From contig DIXJ01000006.1 of the NCBI GenBank assembly GCA_002436015.1, positions 1 through 32,746 of the forward strand: a stretch of 32,746 nucleotides of DNA, given 5' to 3'. The translations under genes were made by a program, and so were the position numbers. Source of the stretch: Synergistaceae bacterium UBA6083 (lineage in GTDB: Bacteria > Synergistota > Synergistia > Synergistales > 79-D21). The notes under the pieces were generated by a model. That model was not told the DNA's origin. It did no database searches and saw only the letters and a list, made by a program, of their open reading frames with translations. Positions 23,525 to 32,729 of this stretch are shown here, in pieces (the first letter of the stretch is position 1; each line of letters begins with the position of its first letter).

Positions 23525-25594
23525 ATGACTGATAAAAGAGATTTCCTGCTTGAAATCGGCACCGAAGAGATACCGGCAAGGTTCATGACCTGGGCACTTG
23601 AAGAAAGCAGGCGCCTTTTCGGTGAGGCGCTCGCTGAAGCCCACATCGGCCACGAGGAAGTCCTAACCTATGGCACGCCTCGGCGCCTTGCCATTCTCGC
23701 AAGATCCCTGTCTGCAAAACAGGAAGAAAGGGTTGAACAATACCGGGGCCCCCTTTGGTCCCAAGCCTTCGATGCCACAGGAAACCCGACAAAAGCGGCT
23801 ATGGGGTTTGCCCGGAGCAAGGGCGTTCCGATCGATGATCTCAAGTCGACATTCGTGAACGGACAGGAATATGTCCTGGCCGAAGTCCGACACGAGGGTA
23901 AGGAAACGGTTTCCATCCTGCCGGATCTCTGTCTTGGGGTCATGCGACGCCTCGTTTTTCCCAAGAACATGTTCTGGGAAGACCCTGCCATTCGCTACGC
24001 CAGGCCGATTCGATGGATCGTTTCCCTATGGGGCGATTCAGTCCTGCCATTCCGCTTCGGCAATATCGAAAGCGGGCGCATGACCCGGGGTCACCGCTTC
24101 ATGGGTGACAGGAATCTTGAAATCCCCAGCCCGAAGGAGTACATGGACATCCTGTTCGCCAACTTCGTAATCGTTGATCCGGCCAAGCGACGGGAAAAAA
24201 TGCTCAGTGCCATTTCGGCCATCGAGAAGGAAGTGGGAGGCAAGGCAGAACTCGACCCCGACCTCGTGGACGAAAATCTTTTTCTCGTCGAGTATCCCGT
24301 ACCCTTCGCAGGCAGCTTTGACCGGGTCTTTCTCGAGATTCCCGAGGAAGTCCTGACAACGTCAATGAAGCATCACCAGAAGTATTTCCCCGTCAGGGAC
24401 AGGGGCGGTAGGTTGATGCCGAATTTTATAGGAATCAGCAACAACCAGGCCACGAGCATGAACATCGTGCGCGAGGGTAACGAGAGAGTCCTTCGCGCGC
24501 GGCTTTCAGATGCGAATTTCTTCTGGAGAGAAGACCAGAAAAAGCCCCTTGCCGCCAGGGTTGACGAGCTGAAGGCCATCGTTTACCAGGAACGTCTCGG
24601 TTCAGTCTACGAAAAAGCCATGCGCGTCAGGCAGGCCTCCCTGAAACTCGCGGACCGTGTTCCCGGTCTCGCCCCTCTTAAACCCATCCTTGACCGGGCA
24701 GGCCTCCTGTCCAAGGCCGACCAGGTGACGGGGATGGTGTACGAGTTCCCGGAACTCAAGGGAATCATGGGGCGCGAATATGCCCTCAGGAACGGGGAAG
24801 AGGCGGAGGTTGCCACCGCGATCTATGAGCAGGTCCTCCCGCGTTTTTCAGGTGACACCCTGCCCACTTCACCGGCCGGGGCCATCCTGGGATTGGTCGA
24901 TCGCGCCGACAGCCTCCTGGGCTGCTTCAAGGTCGGTTTGATCCCCACCGGGTCCCAGGATCCTTATGCGCTCCGCAGGGCTTCGCGAAACATCAACGAA
25001 ATCCTTTGGGGGTGCGACCTCGACATCGACCTTGCCCCACTTTTCGAGGATTTGGGGCAAGCCCTTGACGCCTCCGGGGAAACGCTGGCACAAGTTCAGG
25101 ATTTTTTCACTCAACGTTTGCAAGTCCAGCTCAGGGAACGGGGTTTTCCCTACGGATTGGCTGCCCTGGGAGTACAATTGATGTGGAACAGGCCTTACCA
25201 GGTGCAGAAGATTTTGACGAGCTACGCCTCCGTGCAAGGGGAGGCGTGGTTCAAAGCCTTGGTCACGGCGGCTATCCGCGTGAAAAACATCCTTTCCAAG
25301 GCCGGGGACTTTCCGCTTGAGGTCCTGCCTCAAAATCTCCTGCAGAAAGAGGAGCAGTCCCTTTACGAAACGGTGACTTCCCTTCGGCCTGCCGTTTTTG
25401 AAGCCCTTGAGCGGAACGCGTGGCCCGAGGTAACGCAACTTCTGTCCAAGCTTGAGCCTGATATCACGCTATTTTTCGACAAGGTACTCGTCATGGACGA
25501 GAACCCTGCGGTGAAGGATAACCGCCTTGCCCTGCTTGAGCGGTGCAACGAACTTTTCAAGTCGGTTGGAGACCTTGGCATCTTGAAGGAATGA
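23525..25594 (+). CDS. glyS: Glycyl-tRNA synthetase beta subunit
   Basis: This 689-residue beta subunit begins DFLLEIGTEEIPARFM, the family hallmark, then has TPRRLAI, the TKAAMGFARSKGV segment, and MKHHQKYFPV. A central HD-like region and a C-terminal tRNA-binding DALR-type domain (NPAVKDNRLALLERCNEL) follow. Length is normal. I use ATG 23525; GTG 23519 would add two residues and the frame from 23444 lies inside glyQ. It is required with GlyQ to charge tRNA-Gly. Confidence 0.97.
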   Translation: MTDKRDFLLEIGTEEIPARFMTWALEESRRLFGEALAEAHIGHEEVLTYGTPRRLAILARSLSAKQEERVEQYRGPLWSQAFDATGNPTKAAMGFARSKGVPIDDLKSTFVNGQEYVLAEVRHEGKETVSILPDLCLGVMRRLVFPKNMFWEDPAIRYARPIRWIVSLWGDSVLPFRFGNIESGRMTRGHRFMGDRNLEIPSPKEYMDILFANFVIVDPAKRREKMLSAISAIEKEVGGKAELDPDLVDENLFLVEYPVPFAGSFDRVFLEIPEEVLTTSMKHHQKYFPVRDRGGRLMPNFIGISNNQATSMNIVREGNERVLRARLSDANFFWREDQKKPLAARVDELKAIVYQERLGSVYEKAMRVRQASLKLADRVPGLAPLKPILDRAGLLSKADQVTGMVYEFPELKGIMGREYALRNGEEAEVATAIYEQVLPRFSGDTLPTSPAGAILGLVDRADSLLGCFKVGLIPTGSQDPYALRRASRNINEILWGCDLDIDLAPLFEDLGQALDASGETLAQVQDFFTQRLQVQLRERGFPYGLAALGVQLMWNRPYQVQKILTSYASVQGEAWFKALVTAAIRVKNILSKAGDFPLEVLPQNLLQKEEQSLYETVTSLRPAVFEALERNAWPEVTQLLSKLEPDITLFFDKVLVMDENPAVKDNRLALLERCNELFKSVGDLGILKE

Positions 25595-25642
25595 CAGCCA
25601 CCTCCACCGCTCCTTGGGGACGAAGGGAGTTGAAAAATCGCA

Positions 25643-26443
25643 ATGACCGTTGATGTTTTTGTCGTTTCGGATTTCACGGGTGAAACCGCTGAACACGTCG
25701 CACGGGCTGCTTACAGCCAGTTCGGGGCAGATGCAGCCCGATTGTCGAGATTTCGTTACATCAGCACGGAGGAAAAAGTCGAGGATGTCCTGCAGAGCGC
25801 ACAGGAAAAGGGAGCATTGATCATCTGCACGATGGTTGACCATAAGCTCCGGCGGTATTTTGTCGAAAGGGCTGCCGCGAGGAAGATCGAAGTCATCGAC
25901 ATCCTTGGACCGATCCTCGGAGCCCTTGAAGACCGCTTGGGCAGGCCGCCCCTTGAAACCCCCGGGCTTTTGAGGCGAATGGACGAGGAATACTTCCGGA
26001 GGGTCAAGGCGATCGAGTTTTCGATCCGTTGCGATGACGGTCGCAGCCCGGACCTTTTACCCGAATCCGACCTGGTCATCATAGGCGTTTCCAGGACAAG
26101 CAAGACACCCCTTTCCATGTACCTTGCCCACAAGGGGGTCATGGTGGCCAACATCCCGCTGGTCCCCGAGGCAACCGCACCCGAAGAGCTTTTCCAGGTT
26201 TCTCCCGAAAAGGTCATCGGACTGATGGTCAAGCCCGAACACCTGATCCAGATCCGCAGGGAACGCCTTCGCGTTTTGGGGCTTGATGCGGATGTTTCAA
26301 CCTATGCCCAATGGGAACGCGTTGAAGAGGAATTGGGATATGCCAGGAGCATCATGCGAAAAATAGGCTGCCGGTGCTTTGACGTCACCAACCGGGCAAT
26401 CGAGGAAACCGCGCAGGAGATCCTGGACCAGATCCGGGCCTGA
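25643..26443 (+). CDS. ppsR: Pyruvate, phosphate dikinase regulatory protein (PDRP, DUF299)
   Basis: This 266-residue bifunctional kinase/phosphorylase modifies the Thr next to the catalytic His of PPDK (or PEP synthase). FVVSDFTGETAEHVARAA opens the protein, and the P-loop-like GVSRTSKTPLS begins at G148 with K154. The C-terminal YARSIMRKIGC and DVTNRAIEETA are also typical. The target enzyme gene lies 24 bp downstream and has the matching T454/H456 pair, so PPDK rather than PEP synthase is the likely partner. It follows glyS, as its homologue yqfL does in Bacillus. The ATG at 25643 has GGGAG upstream. Confidence 0.94.
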   Translation: MTVDVFVVSDFTGETAEHVARAAYSQFGADAARLSRFRYISTEEKVEDVLQSAQEKGALIICTMVDHKLRRYFVERAAARKIEVIDILGPILGALEDRLGRPPLETPGLLRRMDEEYFRRVKAIEFSIRCDDGRSPDLLPESDLVIIGVSRTSKTPLSMYLAHKGVMVANIPLVPEATAPEELFQVSPEKVIGLMVKPEHLIQIRRERLRVLGLDADVSTYAQWERVEEELGYARSIMRKIGCRCFDVTNRAIEETAQEILDQIRA

Positions 26444-26467
26444 TCCTTGATATAAGGAGGAGTGACG

Positions 26468-29125
26468 ATGTCCATTAAGGGGAAAAAGCTGCTCTACGAT
26501 TTTTCTGAAGGCAGTGCGGACATGAAAGCCTTATTGGGAGGAAAGGGAGCCAACCTGGCCCAGATGATGCGAATCGGCCTGCCTGTTCCCCCGGGCTTCA
26601 CCCTGACGACGGAAGTGTGCCTTCTTTACATGGAAAACCCCTGCGCCACGATGGATGCTGTGTGGCCTGACGTTCAGCGTTCCATGAAGGTCATGGAGGA
26701 AAAGACGGGGAAAACCTTTGGTGGCCCCGGAACGCCTCTCCTTGTTTCAGTTCGCTCCGGAGCCCCGGTGTCAATGCCCGGGATGATGGACACGATCCTC
26801 AATCTGGGACTCAACGACGAGACAGCCGCGGCACTTGCCTCGACCTCGGGCGACCGCAGATTCGCCCTGGATAGTTACCGGCGTTTCATCCAGATGTTTT
26901 CCGATGTCGTTCTCGGCGTTTCCTCGGAAGAGTTCGAGAACATCCTGACCATGACAAGACGGAAGTTATCCGTCCAGTTCGACAACGAAATACCACCGGA
27001 GGAGCTGGAGGGAGTCGTCACACAGTTCAAGAAAGTTGTCCGAAAGTCTACGGGTAAAGACTTCCCGACCGATCCGTGGATCCAGTTGAGAGCTGCAACC
27101 GAGGCGGTTTTCCGCAGCTGGAACACACCCCGTGCGGTCACTTACAGAAAAATCAACTCTATACCCGACAACCTGGGGACAGCTGTCAACATCGTCGCAA
27201 TGGTCTTCGGCAACCTTGGAGAGGATTGCGGCACAGGCGTCTGCTTCACCCGGAACCCCTCGACAGGAGAAAAGGGGCTATTCGGGGAGTTCCTGATCAA
27301 TGCCCAGGGCGAGGATGTCGTGGCAGGAATTCGTACTCCGGAACCCATCCAGAAGATGGGGGACAAGATGCCGGCCCTTTACCGTGAATTGCTGGACACC
27401 GCAGAACTCCTGGAGAAACATTACAAGGACATGCAGGATATCGAGTTCACGGTCGAAAGCGGAAAGCTTTACATGCTCCAGACGCGAAACGGGAAACGAA
27501 CAGCCAAGGCCGCCGTACAGGTCGCCGTGGACATGGCGAACGAGGGCCTGATCGACCGGACGACTGCCGTGTCACGAGTCACCCCGGAACAGGTCGAGCG
27601 CCTCCTGCATCGCCAGATCGACCCTTCCCTCCAGCTTGACGTTCTGGCCAGGGGCCTGCCTGCCTCCCCTGGTGCCGCTGTCGGCCAAGCCATATTCGAC
27701 GCGGACGAAGCAGAGAAAATGGGCCACGACGGGAAACCGGTCATTCTCGTCAGGCCTGAGACAACTCCTGACGACATCCATGGCCTTTTTGCCGCACAAG
27801 GAGTCCTGACGACAAGAGGAGGGATGACAAGCCATGCCGCCGTAGTCGCGCGCGGGCTTGGCAAACCCTGTGTTTCAGGGTGTGAAAGCCTTGAGATCGA
27901 CTTGGCCGCCCAGACTTTATCCATCGGAAGCCGGGTCTTCAAGAAGGGTGACTGGATTACGATCGACGGTTCCCGCGGATTCGTCATCCCCGGAAAGGTC
28001 GAGCTCGTGCAGCCTTCCTTCGCCGACGACATTCGAACGCTCCTTGACTGGGCGGACGAGTTTGCCAACCTGGAGGTCTGGGCCAATGCGGACACACCCG
28101 AGGATGCCGCGCGTGCCCGTTCCTTCGGTGCGAAGGGGATCGGCCTTTGCCGGACCGAGCACATGTTCATGGCAGCCGAACGCCTCCCGGTCATGCAGGA
28201 AATGATCATCGCTTCGACCAGGGAAGAACGCCTTATCCCTCTCGAAAAGCTACAGGTCATGCAAAGAGAGGATTTTGAAGGCATTTTTGAAGCAATGGCA
28301 GGCTTTCCTGTCACCATCCGCCTTCTCGACCCCCCGCTCCACGAGTTCCTCCCCAAGCAGGACGAACTGAAAAAAGAACTCGAGCTCCTGGCAAGCCGGG
28401 GAAAAGAAAAAGGCCCTGAAGCCGATGCCCTTCGTTTGAAACTCGCAAAGGCTGCGGCTCTGCACGAGAACAATCCCATGCTCGGGTTCCGGGGTTGCAG
28501 GCTTGGCATGATCTACCCCGAGATCTACGAAATGCAGCTCAGGGCTATCTTCCAGGCCGCCTGTTCCCTCGCTGCAAAGGGCCTTAAAGTTATCCCGGAT
28601 ATCATGATGCCGCTCGTGGGAACGAAAGAAGAAATGATCCGGCTGAAGGCAATGACCGAGCGAATCGCCAGCGAGCAGATGGAGGCTTTCGGCTCCAAAA
28701 TCCACTACCTCGTCGGAACGATGATCGAGGTCCCGCGCGCAGCGCTTGTAGCCGACCAACTCGCCGAATCTGCTGAATTCTTCAGTTTTGGGACGAATGA
28801 CCTGAGCCAGACAACTTTCGGCTATTCCCGCGATGACGCGGAAGGCAAGTTTCTCGCGGAATACGTGCGCATGGGGATCCTGCCCGCCAACCCCTTCCAC
28901 ACCCTGGACCGCGACGGCGTCGGCCAGTTGATGTCCATTGCCGTCGAAAAAAGCCGCCCTGTCAGGCCGGCCATCCAGATCGGTATCTGCGGGGAACACG
29001 GGGGAGAACCCACAAGCATCGCCTTCTGCCACTCACTGGGGCTGCGTTACGTCAGTTGCTCGCCGTTCAGGGTTCCGATCGCCCGCCTTGCCGCAGCCCA
29101 TAGCGCCCTTGGCCTGATCCGGTAA
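26468..29125 (+). CDS. ppdK: Pyruvate, phosphate dikinase
   Basis: PPDK interconverts PEP + AMP + PPi and pyruvate + ATP + Pi, working glycolytically or for PEP synthesis from pyruvate. The 885-residue protein has the N-terminal ATP-grasp domain (GGKGANLAQM, VSVRSGAPVSMPGMMDT), the swivelling phosphohistidine domain with GGMTSH456AAVVAR and regulatory T454, and the C-terminal PEP/pyruvate barrel with GLCRTEHMF, FSFGTNDLSQTTFGY and active-site C841 in GICGEHGG. All catalytic residues are present. ATG 26468 follows AAGGAGG with 7-nt spacing; GTG 26462 is too close. It is the last gene of the 23-kb run, and a GC hairpin follows. Confidence 0.97.
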   Translation: MSIKGKKLLYDFSEGSADMKALLGGKGANLAQMMRIGLPVPPGFTLTTEVCLLYMENPCATMDAVWPDVQRSMKVMEEKTGKTFGGPGTPLLVSVRSGAPVSMPGMMDTILNLGLNDETAAALASTSGDRRFALDSYRRFIQMFSDVVLGVSSEEFENILTMTRRKLSVQFDNEIPPEELEGVVTQFKKVVRKSTGKDFPTDPWIQLRAATEAVFRSWNTPRAVTYRKINSIPDNLGTAVNIVAMVFGNLGEDCGTGVCFTRNPSTGEKGLFGEFLINAQGEDVVAGIRTPEPIQKMGDKMPALYRELLDTAELLEKHYKDMQDIEFTVESGKLYMLQTRNGKRTAKAAVQVAVDMANEGLIDRTTAVSRVTPEQVERLLHRQIDPSLQLDVLARGLPASPGAAVGQAIFDADEAEKMGHDGKPVILVRPETTPDDIHGLFAAQGVLTTRGGMTSHAAVVARGLGKPCVSGCESLEIDLAAQTLSIGSRVFKKGDWITIDGSRGFVIPGKVELVQPSFADDIRTLLDWADEFANLEVWANADTPEDAARARSFGAKGIGLCRTEHMFMAAERLPVMQEMIIASTREERLIPLEKLQVMQREDFEGIFEAMAGFPVTIRLLDPPLHEFLPKQDELKKELELLASRGKEKGPEADALRLKLAKAAALHENNPMLGFRGCRLGMIYPEIYEMQLRAIFQAACSLAAKGLKVIPDIMMPLVGTKEEMIRLKAMTERIASEQMEAFGSKIHYLVGTMIEVPRAALVADQLAESAEFFSFGTNDLSQTTFGYSRDDAEGKFLAEYVRMGILPANPFHTLDRDGVGQLMSIAVEKSRPVRPAIQIGICGEHGGEPTSIAFCHSLGLRYVSCSPFRVPIARLAAAHSALGLIR

Positions 29126-29144
29126 CGCAAAATTTTATGAACCC

Positions 29145-29173
29145 AGCCGGGGACCCTCCACGGGTCCCCGGCT
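29145..29173 (+). terminator. GC-rich hairpin after ppdK
   Basis: Arms 29145-29156 and 29162-29173 are perfectly complementary over 12 bp with a TCCAC loop, 20 bp after the ppdK stop. Only TCTTG follows, so the U tract is poor. It probably ends or attenuates the long upstream unit; no clear promoter lies between it and the next gene, so some readthrough may serve that gene. Confidence 0.6.
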
Positions 29174-29182
29174 TCTTGAGAG

Positions 29183-29198
29183 GGAGGGAATCGCTATT
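29183..29198 (+). promoter_or_regulatory. Ribosome binding site with a probable ATT start for the dGTPase gene
   Basis: GGAGG (29183-29187, within AGGGAGGGAA) is followed after 8 nt by ATT (29196-29198) in frame. Read from here, the protein gains the ERWEEVERSILGPEA-type N terminus expected of the family, which the GTG at 29226 would cut. Confidence 0.5.
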
Positions 29199-30233
29199 TT
29201 ATCGAGCAGGGAAAGATGGGAAGAAGTGGAAAGATCCATCCTGGGCCCCGAGGCCTGCGCCAGCTCGGACAGCAAGGGAAGGCAACGACATGAACCTCCT
29301 TGCCCCCTGCGCACCTGTTTCCAGGTTGACCGTGACCGTATCGTCCATACGAAAGCCTTTCGCCGCCTGAAACACAAGACGCAGGTCCTTCTTCTCCCGG
29401 AAGGGGATCACTACCGGACCAGGCTGACGCACACGCTTGAAGTCGCCCAGATTGCCCGGACAATCTCGCGGTGCCTTCGCCTGAACGAAGATCTCACGGA
29501 GGCTATCGCCCTGGGGCACGACCTTGGGCATACCCCTTTCGGCCACATGGGGGAACGTATCCTTGACCGCATTGCCCGGGCACAAGGGAAAAAAGGCTTC
29601 CATCACGCTTCCCAAAGCCTGAGAGTAGTCGAGCACCTGGAAAAGGACGGCATGGGGCTGAACCTGACAATCGAGGTCAGAATGGGAATCGTCCAACATT
29701 CGAAGGGACAGGTGGACGTCCGCCATTCGTTTGCCATGGACAGGCCATCCACGATGGAAGCCTGGGTTGTCCGCGTCTCTGACTCCATCGCCTACCTGAA
29801 CCACGACCTCGACGATGCCCTTAGGGCAGGCTTCCTTTCCACTTCAGAGATTCCCCCTGTCGTTTTGGAAAGGCTGGGAAGAACTCACGGAGACCGAATT
29901 GGAAGGCTCGTGGAGGATGTCGTGGCTCAAAGCTGGGGAACCGGTGCGATCAGCATGGGGGAACCCGTGATGGAAGCAGTGGAAGCTTTGCGTGAAACTT
30001 TGTACAGGAAAGTGTATGCCTCGGAAAGGGTGCTCGCGGAGGAACCGAAGGTGGAACATGTTTTGAAGACACTTTTCGAGGCCCTGCTTGCAAAACCCGA
30101 TACAACGGGTCTCGAAAAGGTCGTAGCAGATCCCGTGATCAGATCCCTGGATTTTTTATCGGGAATGACGGACCGTTACGCCCTCCAACTTTTCGACGAA
30201 ATCGCAAAACCTTCTCCCTGGCCTTTTTCCTGA
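29196..30233 (+). CDS. dgt: Deoxyguanosinetriphosphate triphosphohydrolase-like protein (HD family)
   Basis: dGTPase-family enzymes split dNTPs into deoxynucleoside and triphosphate. The protein (345 residues from ATT 29196) has SSDSKGR, PLRTCFQVDRDRIVHTKAFR, RRLKHKTQV, H79 in RLTHTLEVAQIAR, the metal pair H108-D109 in GHDLGHTPFGH, and HASQSLR. I place the start at ATT 29196 after GGAGG, because the conserved N-terminal helix begins upstream of the only canonical choice, GTG 29226 (335 residues, weak ribosome binding site). Its stop is 2 bp from the stop of the opposing penicillin-binding protein gene. True dGTPase versus broader dNTPase activity is not decided. Confidence 0.9.
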   Translation: MLSSRERWEEVERSILGPEACASSDSKGRQRHEPPCPLRTCFQVDRDRIVHTKAFRRLKHKTQVLLLPEGDHYRTRLTHTLEVAQIARTISRCLRLNEDLTEAIALGHDLGHTPFGHMGERILDRIARAQGKKGFHHASQSLRVVEHLEKDGMGLNLTIEVRMGIVQHSKGQVDVRHSFAMDRPSTMEAWVVRVSDSIAYLNHDLDDALRAGFLSTSEIPPVVLERLGRTHGDRIGRLVEDVVAQSWGTGAISMGEPVMEAVEALRETLYRKVYASERVLAEEPKVEHVLKTLFEALLAKPDTTGLEKVVADPVIRSLDFLSGMTDRYALQLFDEIAKPSPWPFS

Positions 30234-30235
30234 GC

Positions 30236-32512
30236 TCAGTTCGTCAGGCCGTATTGCTTAAGGAGTTCCTGGTACCTCTTTTCGACATCGTTTGGCTTGC
30301 TCGGATCCTTCTTGTAGGGTTTTTCAGCCGGGCTCGGTGCCTTGGGCGGTTGCGGAGAGGGAACTTTCAGGACAGGAGCAGGCACCGGTGGCAAAGCGGG
30401 GATCCTTTCCGCATCCGCTGCAGGTTCCTCCACGACACGAACACCCGGCCCTGAGGGCACCCCCTCGTCCATGGGGGAGAGAAGGAGTCGCGGTGCCGAA
30501 GAATCGCTTTGCGCGGCGGAGAGGGACCCGCCATGAAGGGGACAAATTGCCGTCGGCCCTTCACCCGCCCGGATGAGTATTTCGGCTACTGGACAGCTTC
30601 CTCCAGCAAGGTAGCCTGTGTGTCGGCAAACCCGGATGATCTCGACATCCGCATCTTTCGGGACGGGGAAACTTTTCTCCAGCTTGAGACGGGAAGCGGC
30701 CTTCGACACGAAGGCTTTCCATGCCGGCGAGGCGACGCGCCCGCCTGTCATCCGGTCGCCGAGGGGTTTGTGGTCGTCGTTCCCCGCATAGACAATCGTG
30801 ACAAGCCCGGGAACACCCCCGCAAAACCAGGCGTCGCTCCATTCGTTAGTGGTTCCGGTCTTGCCAAAGGTCTCGTACCCGGGAATTGCTGCTCCGCGCC
30901 CGGTACCTGCCCTTACCGCATCCATGAGCATCGAGCGGATCGTGACGGCAACCCGGGGCGAGATACCTTCCGTTACCTTAGGCCCGTTCTTTTCCAGGAC
31001 GGAATCCCCGTTGTCCCGGACTTCCCTGATCGAATAGGGAACAACCCTTTTACCGCCATTCTCGAAACAGCTGTAGGCAACGGCCATTTCGAGTGGCGTA
31101 ACGCTCGTCGAGCCGAGGGCGAGGGACAGGTCGTTCGGCAGGTGGGGCGTTGTGACCCCAAGGTTCCGGGCCATGCGTGTGACGTTGTCCAGCCCTGTCA
31201 GGTGAGCAAGCTTTACGGTAGGAACGTTGTAGGAGTAGGTCAGCGCTTCGACAAGCGAAACCTCCCCGCGGTGCTTCATATCGTAGTTTGACGGTTTCCA
31301 GCCATTGGGAAATTCCAGGGGAGAATCCAGCAGGTGATCGACAGGCCGGTACCCGGCCTCAAGGGCTGCAGCGTAGACAATGGGCTTAAAGGCCGACCCC
31401 GGCTGCCGAAATGCCTGGGTAACCCGGTTGAACTTGCTTTTTTCAAAATCCCTCCCGCCCACCATCGCCAGGATTTCCCCAGTTGCAGGGTCCAGGGCGA
31501 CGATGGCACCCTCGGAAGGGAGTTTCTTGATAGCCTCTTCCGCATCTCGCTGCAAGTCGAAATCAAGGGTAGTGTAAATCCTCATTCCGCCGCGGTAGAT
31601 GGCATCGCTGCCATACTTCGGGAGCAACTGCCCGAACAGGATATTGGAGATGAAATAGGGAGCATCGGTAAAAGTCACGGAAGATTTCCTGACCGTCTTG
31701 AGGGAAAGCTTTGCATCCAAAGCTTTTTGGGCCTCTTCCCGTGAGATCCACCCCCTTGAAACCATCTGCCCAAGGACATACCCTTGACGCACCTTGGCCC
31801 GGTCCAGGTGCCGGATCGGGGTGTAATATTCGGGAGCAGCGATCAATCCCGCGAGAACCGAAGCTTCGGCAAGGCTCAACTGGCTCGGAGGTTTCCCGAA
31901 GTACGTTTGGGAAGCTGCCTCTATGCCATAGGTACCATGGCCGAAATAAATCGTGTTCAGGTACATCTCCAGGATTTGCTCCTTCGGGAAGGTCTTTTCC
32001 ATCCTTATTGCCAGGACCGCCTCCTTCACCTTGCGCGTGAGGGTCCGCTCCCTTGTCAGGAAAAGATTCCTCGCCAACTGCTGGGTGATGGTGCTGCCTC
32101 CCTGGCGAGTCTCCTGGTGCGTCACATCCTTGATGAATGCACGCAGGATCGCCGTCGGCTTTATGCCACGATGCTCATAGAAATCCGCGTCCTCTGCGGC
32201 AAGGACAGCCTTGACCATTTTCCCGGAGACGGCATCGAGCTTGACCCACTGCCGGTTTTCGTAATAGAGATTCGTGATGACCTTTCCGTTTCGGTCATAG
32301 ACGATGGTTGCCAGGTTTGGCCGATGGTTCACCATCTCTTCCGAGGTCGGCAGGTTCCTGGAGACGCTCCACACATAGACAGCCCCGCCCAACGATAGCA
32401 CCGCTGCGGAGAAGAGAAACAAAAAAAACATAAAAAAACCCAAAGCGCCAAAACAGCCGCCTTTTTGCCGCTTTTCAGGCGTTTTCCGTGCCCAATCACT
32501 AAGTTTTACCAT
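30236..32512 (-). CDS. Class A penicillin-binding protein, PBP1A-type transglycosylase/transpeptidase
   Basis: This 758-residue protein polymerises and cross-links peptidoglycan. A short cytoplasmic N terminus and one transmembrane helix (about 21-50) precede the GT51 glycosyltransferase domain, with E107 in AAEDADFYEHRG, GGSTITQQLARN (138-149) and a second acidic motif MEKTFPKEQILEMYLN. The transpeptidase domain has S373-x-x-K376 (GSAFK), S427-Y-N429 and KTG (551-553). The last 90 residues are Pro/Ala/Lys-rich and probably disordered in the periplasm or wall. ATG at 32512 (minus strand) lies after AAGGATGGG. An extended -10 promoter is visible about 65 bp upstream. It is monocistronic here, between dgt (convergent) and rRNA (divergent). 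Confidence 0.95.
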   Translation of the reverse strand: MVKLSDWARKTPEKRQKGGCFGALGFFMFFLFLFSAAVLSLGGAVYVWSVSRNLPTSEEMVNHRPNLATIVYDRNGKVITNLYYENRQWVKLDAVSGKMVKAVLAAEDADFYEHRGIKPTAILRAFIKDVTHQETRQGGSTITQQLARNLFLTRERTLTRKVKEAVLAIRMEKTFPKEQILEMYLNTIYFGHGTYGIEAASQTYFGKPPSQLSLAEASVLAGLIAAPEYYTPIRHLDRAKVRQGYVLGQMVSRGWISREEAQKALDAKLSLKTVRKSSVTFTDAPYFISNILFGQLLPKYGSDAIYRGGMRIYTTLDFDLQRDAEEAIKKLPSEGAIVALDPATGEILAMVGGRDFEKSKFNRVTQAFRQPGSAFKPIVYAAALEAGYRPVDHLLDSPLEFPNGWKPSNYDMKHRGEVSLVEALTYSYNVPTVKLAHLTGLDNVTRMARNLGVTTPHLPNDLSLALGSTSVTPLEMAVAYSCFENGGKRVVPYSIREVRDNGDSVLEKNGPKVTEGISPRVAVTIRSMLMDAVRAGTGRGAAIPGYETFGKTGTTNEWSDAWFCGGVPGLVTIVYAGNDDHKPLGDRMTGGRVASPAWKAFVSKAASRLKLEKSFPVPKDADVEIIRVCRHTGYLAGGSCPVAEILIRAGEGPTAICPLHGGSLSAAQSDSSAPRLLLSPMDEGVPSGPGVRVVEEPAADAERIPALPPVPAPVLKVPSPQPPKAPSPAEKPYKKDPSKPNDVEKRYQELLKQYGLTN

Positions 32513-32577
32513 TCTTTTTCGCCCATCCTTGAAAGGAAAGTTCCGTGCTTGACAGCTTCGTATCTTAAATCGAAGGT

Positions 32578-32586
32578 ATTATAGCA
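32578..32586 (-). promoter_or_regulatory. Extended -10 promoter of the penicillin-binding protein gene
   Basis: Read on the minus strand, the sequence is TGCTATAAT, a perfect extended -10 element. The -35 region is not consensus but is an A-rich tract (minus strand of 32592-32606), which could act as an UP-like element. The predicted leader is about 60 nt. Confidence 0.6.
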
Positions 32587-32622
32587 CGCAGCGTTTTTCG
32601 TTTTTTCCTTCCCTCCGGGGGG

Positions 32623-32651
32623 TTGCATCACCCACAAAAGCGTGGTATAGT
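32623..32651 (+). promoter_or_regulatory. rRNA operon promoter
   Basis: TTGCAT (32623-32628) and TATAGT (32646-32651) are exactly 17 bp apart, about 79 bp before the 16S rRNA 5' end, so transcription would start near 32658. Upstream T-rich DNA (32592-32606) may contribute as an UP element. Confidence 0.7.
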
Positions 32652-32658
32652 CTCGTTC

Positions 32659-32675
32659 GCCGCCTGCTGGGCGGC
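32659..32675 (+). other. Hairpin at the 5' end of the rRNA leader
   Basis: GCCGCC (32659-32664) and GGCGGC (32670-32675) pair perfectly around TGCTG, at or just after the predicted transcription start. It would cap the leader transcript with a stem-loop; a role in processing or antitermination is speculation. Confidence 0.4.
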
Positions 32676-32729
32676 AGAACCTTGCCAACAGAATACAGCG
32701 CGTGACGATGTTCGAGTTAGAGAAGGTAA

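Noticed and set aside
27469..28509. 346-codon open frame on the minus strand inside ppdK
   Set aside because: It lies wholly opposite a clear, well-conserved gene, has Arg/Ser-rich low-complexity composition and no motif; long antisense frames are common in GC-rich DNA.
32549..32582. TTGACA (32549-32554) with TATTAT (32577-32582) as a second plus-strand rrn promoter
   Set aside because: The spacing is 22 bp, too long for sigma70. The TATTAT overlaps the minus-strand extended -10 element, which explains it better.
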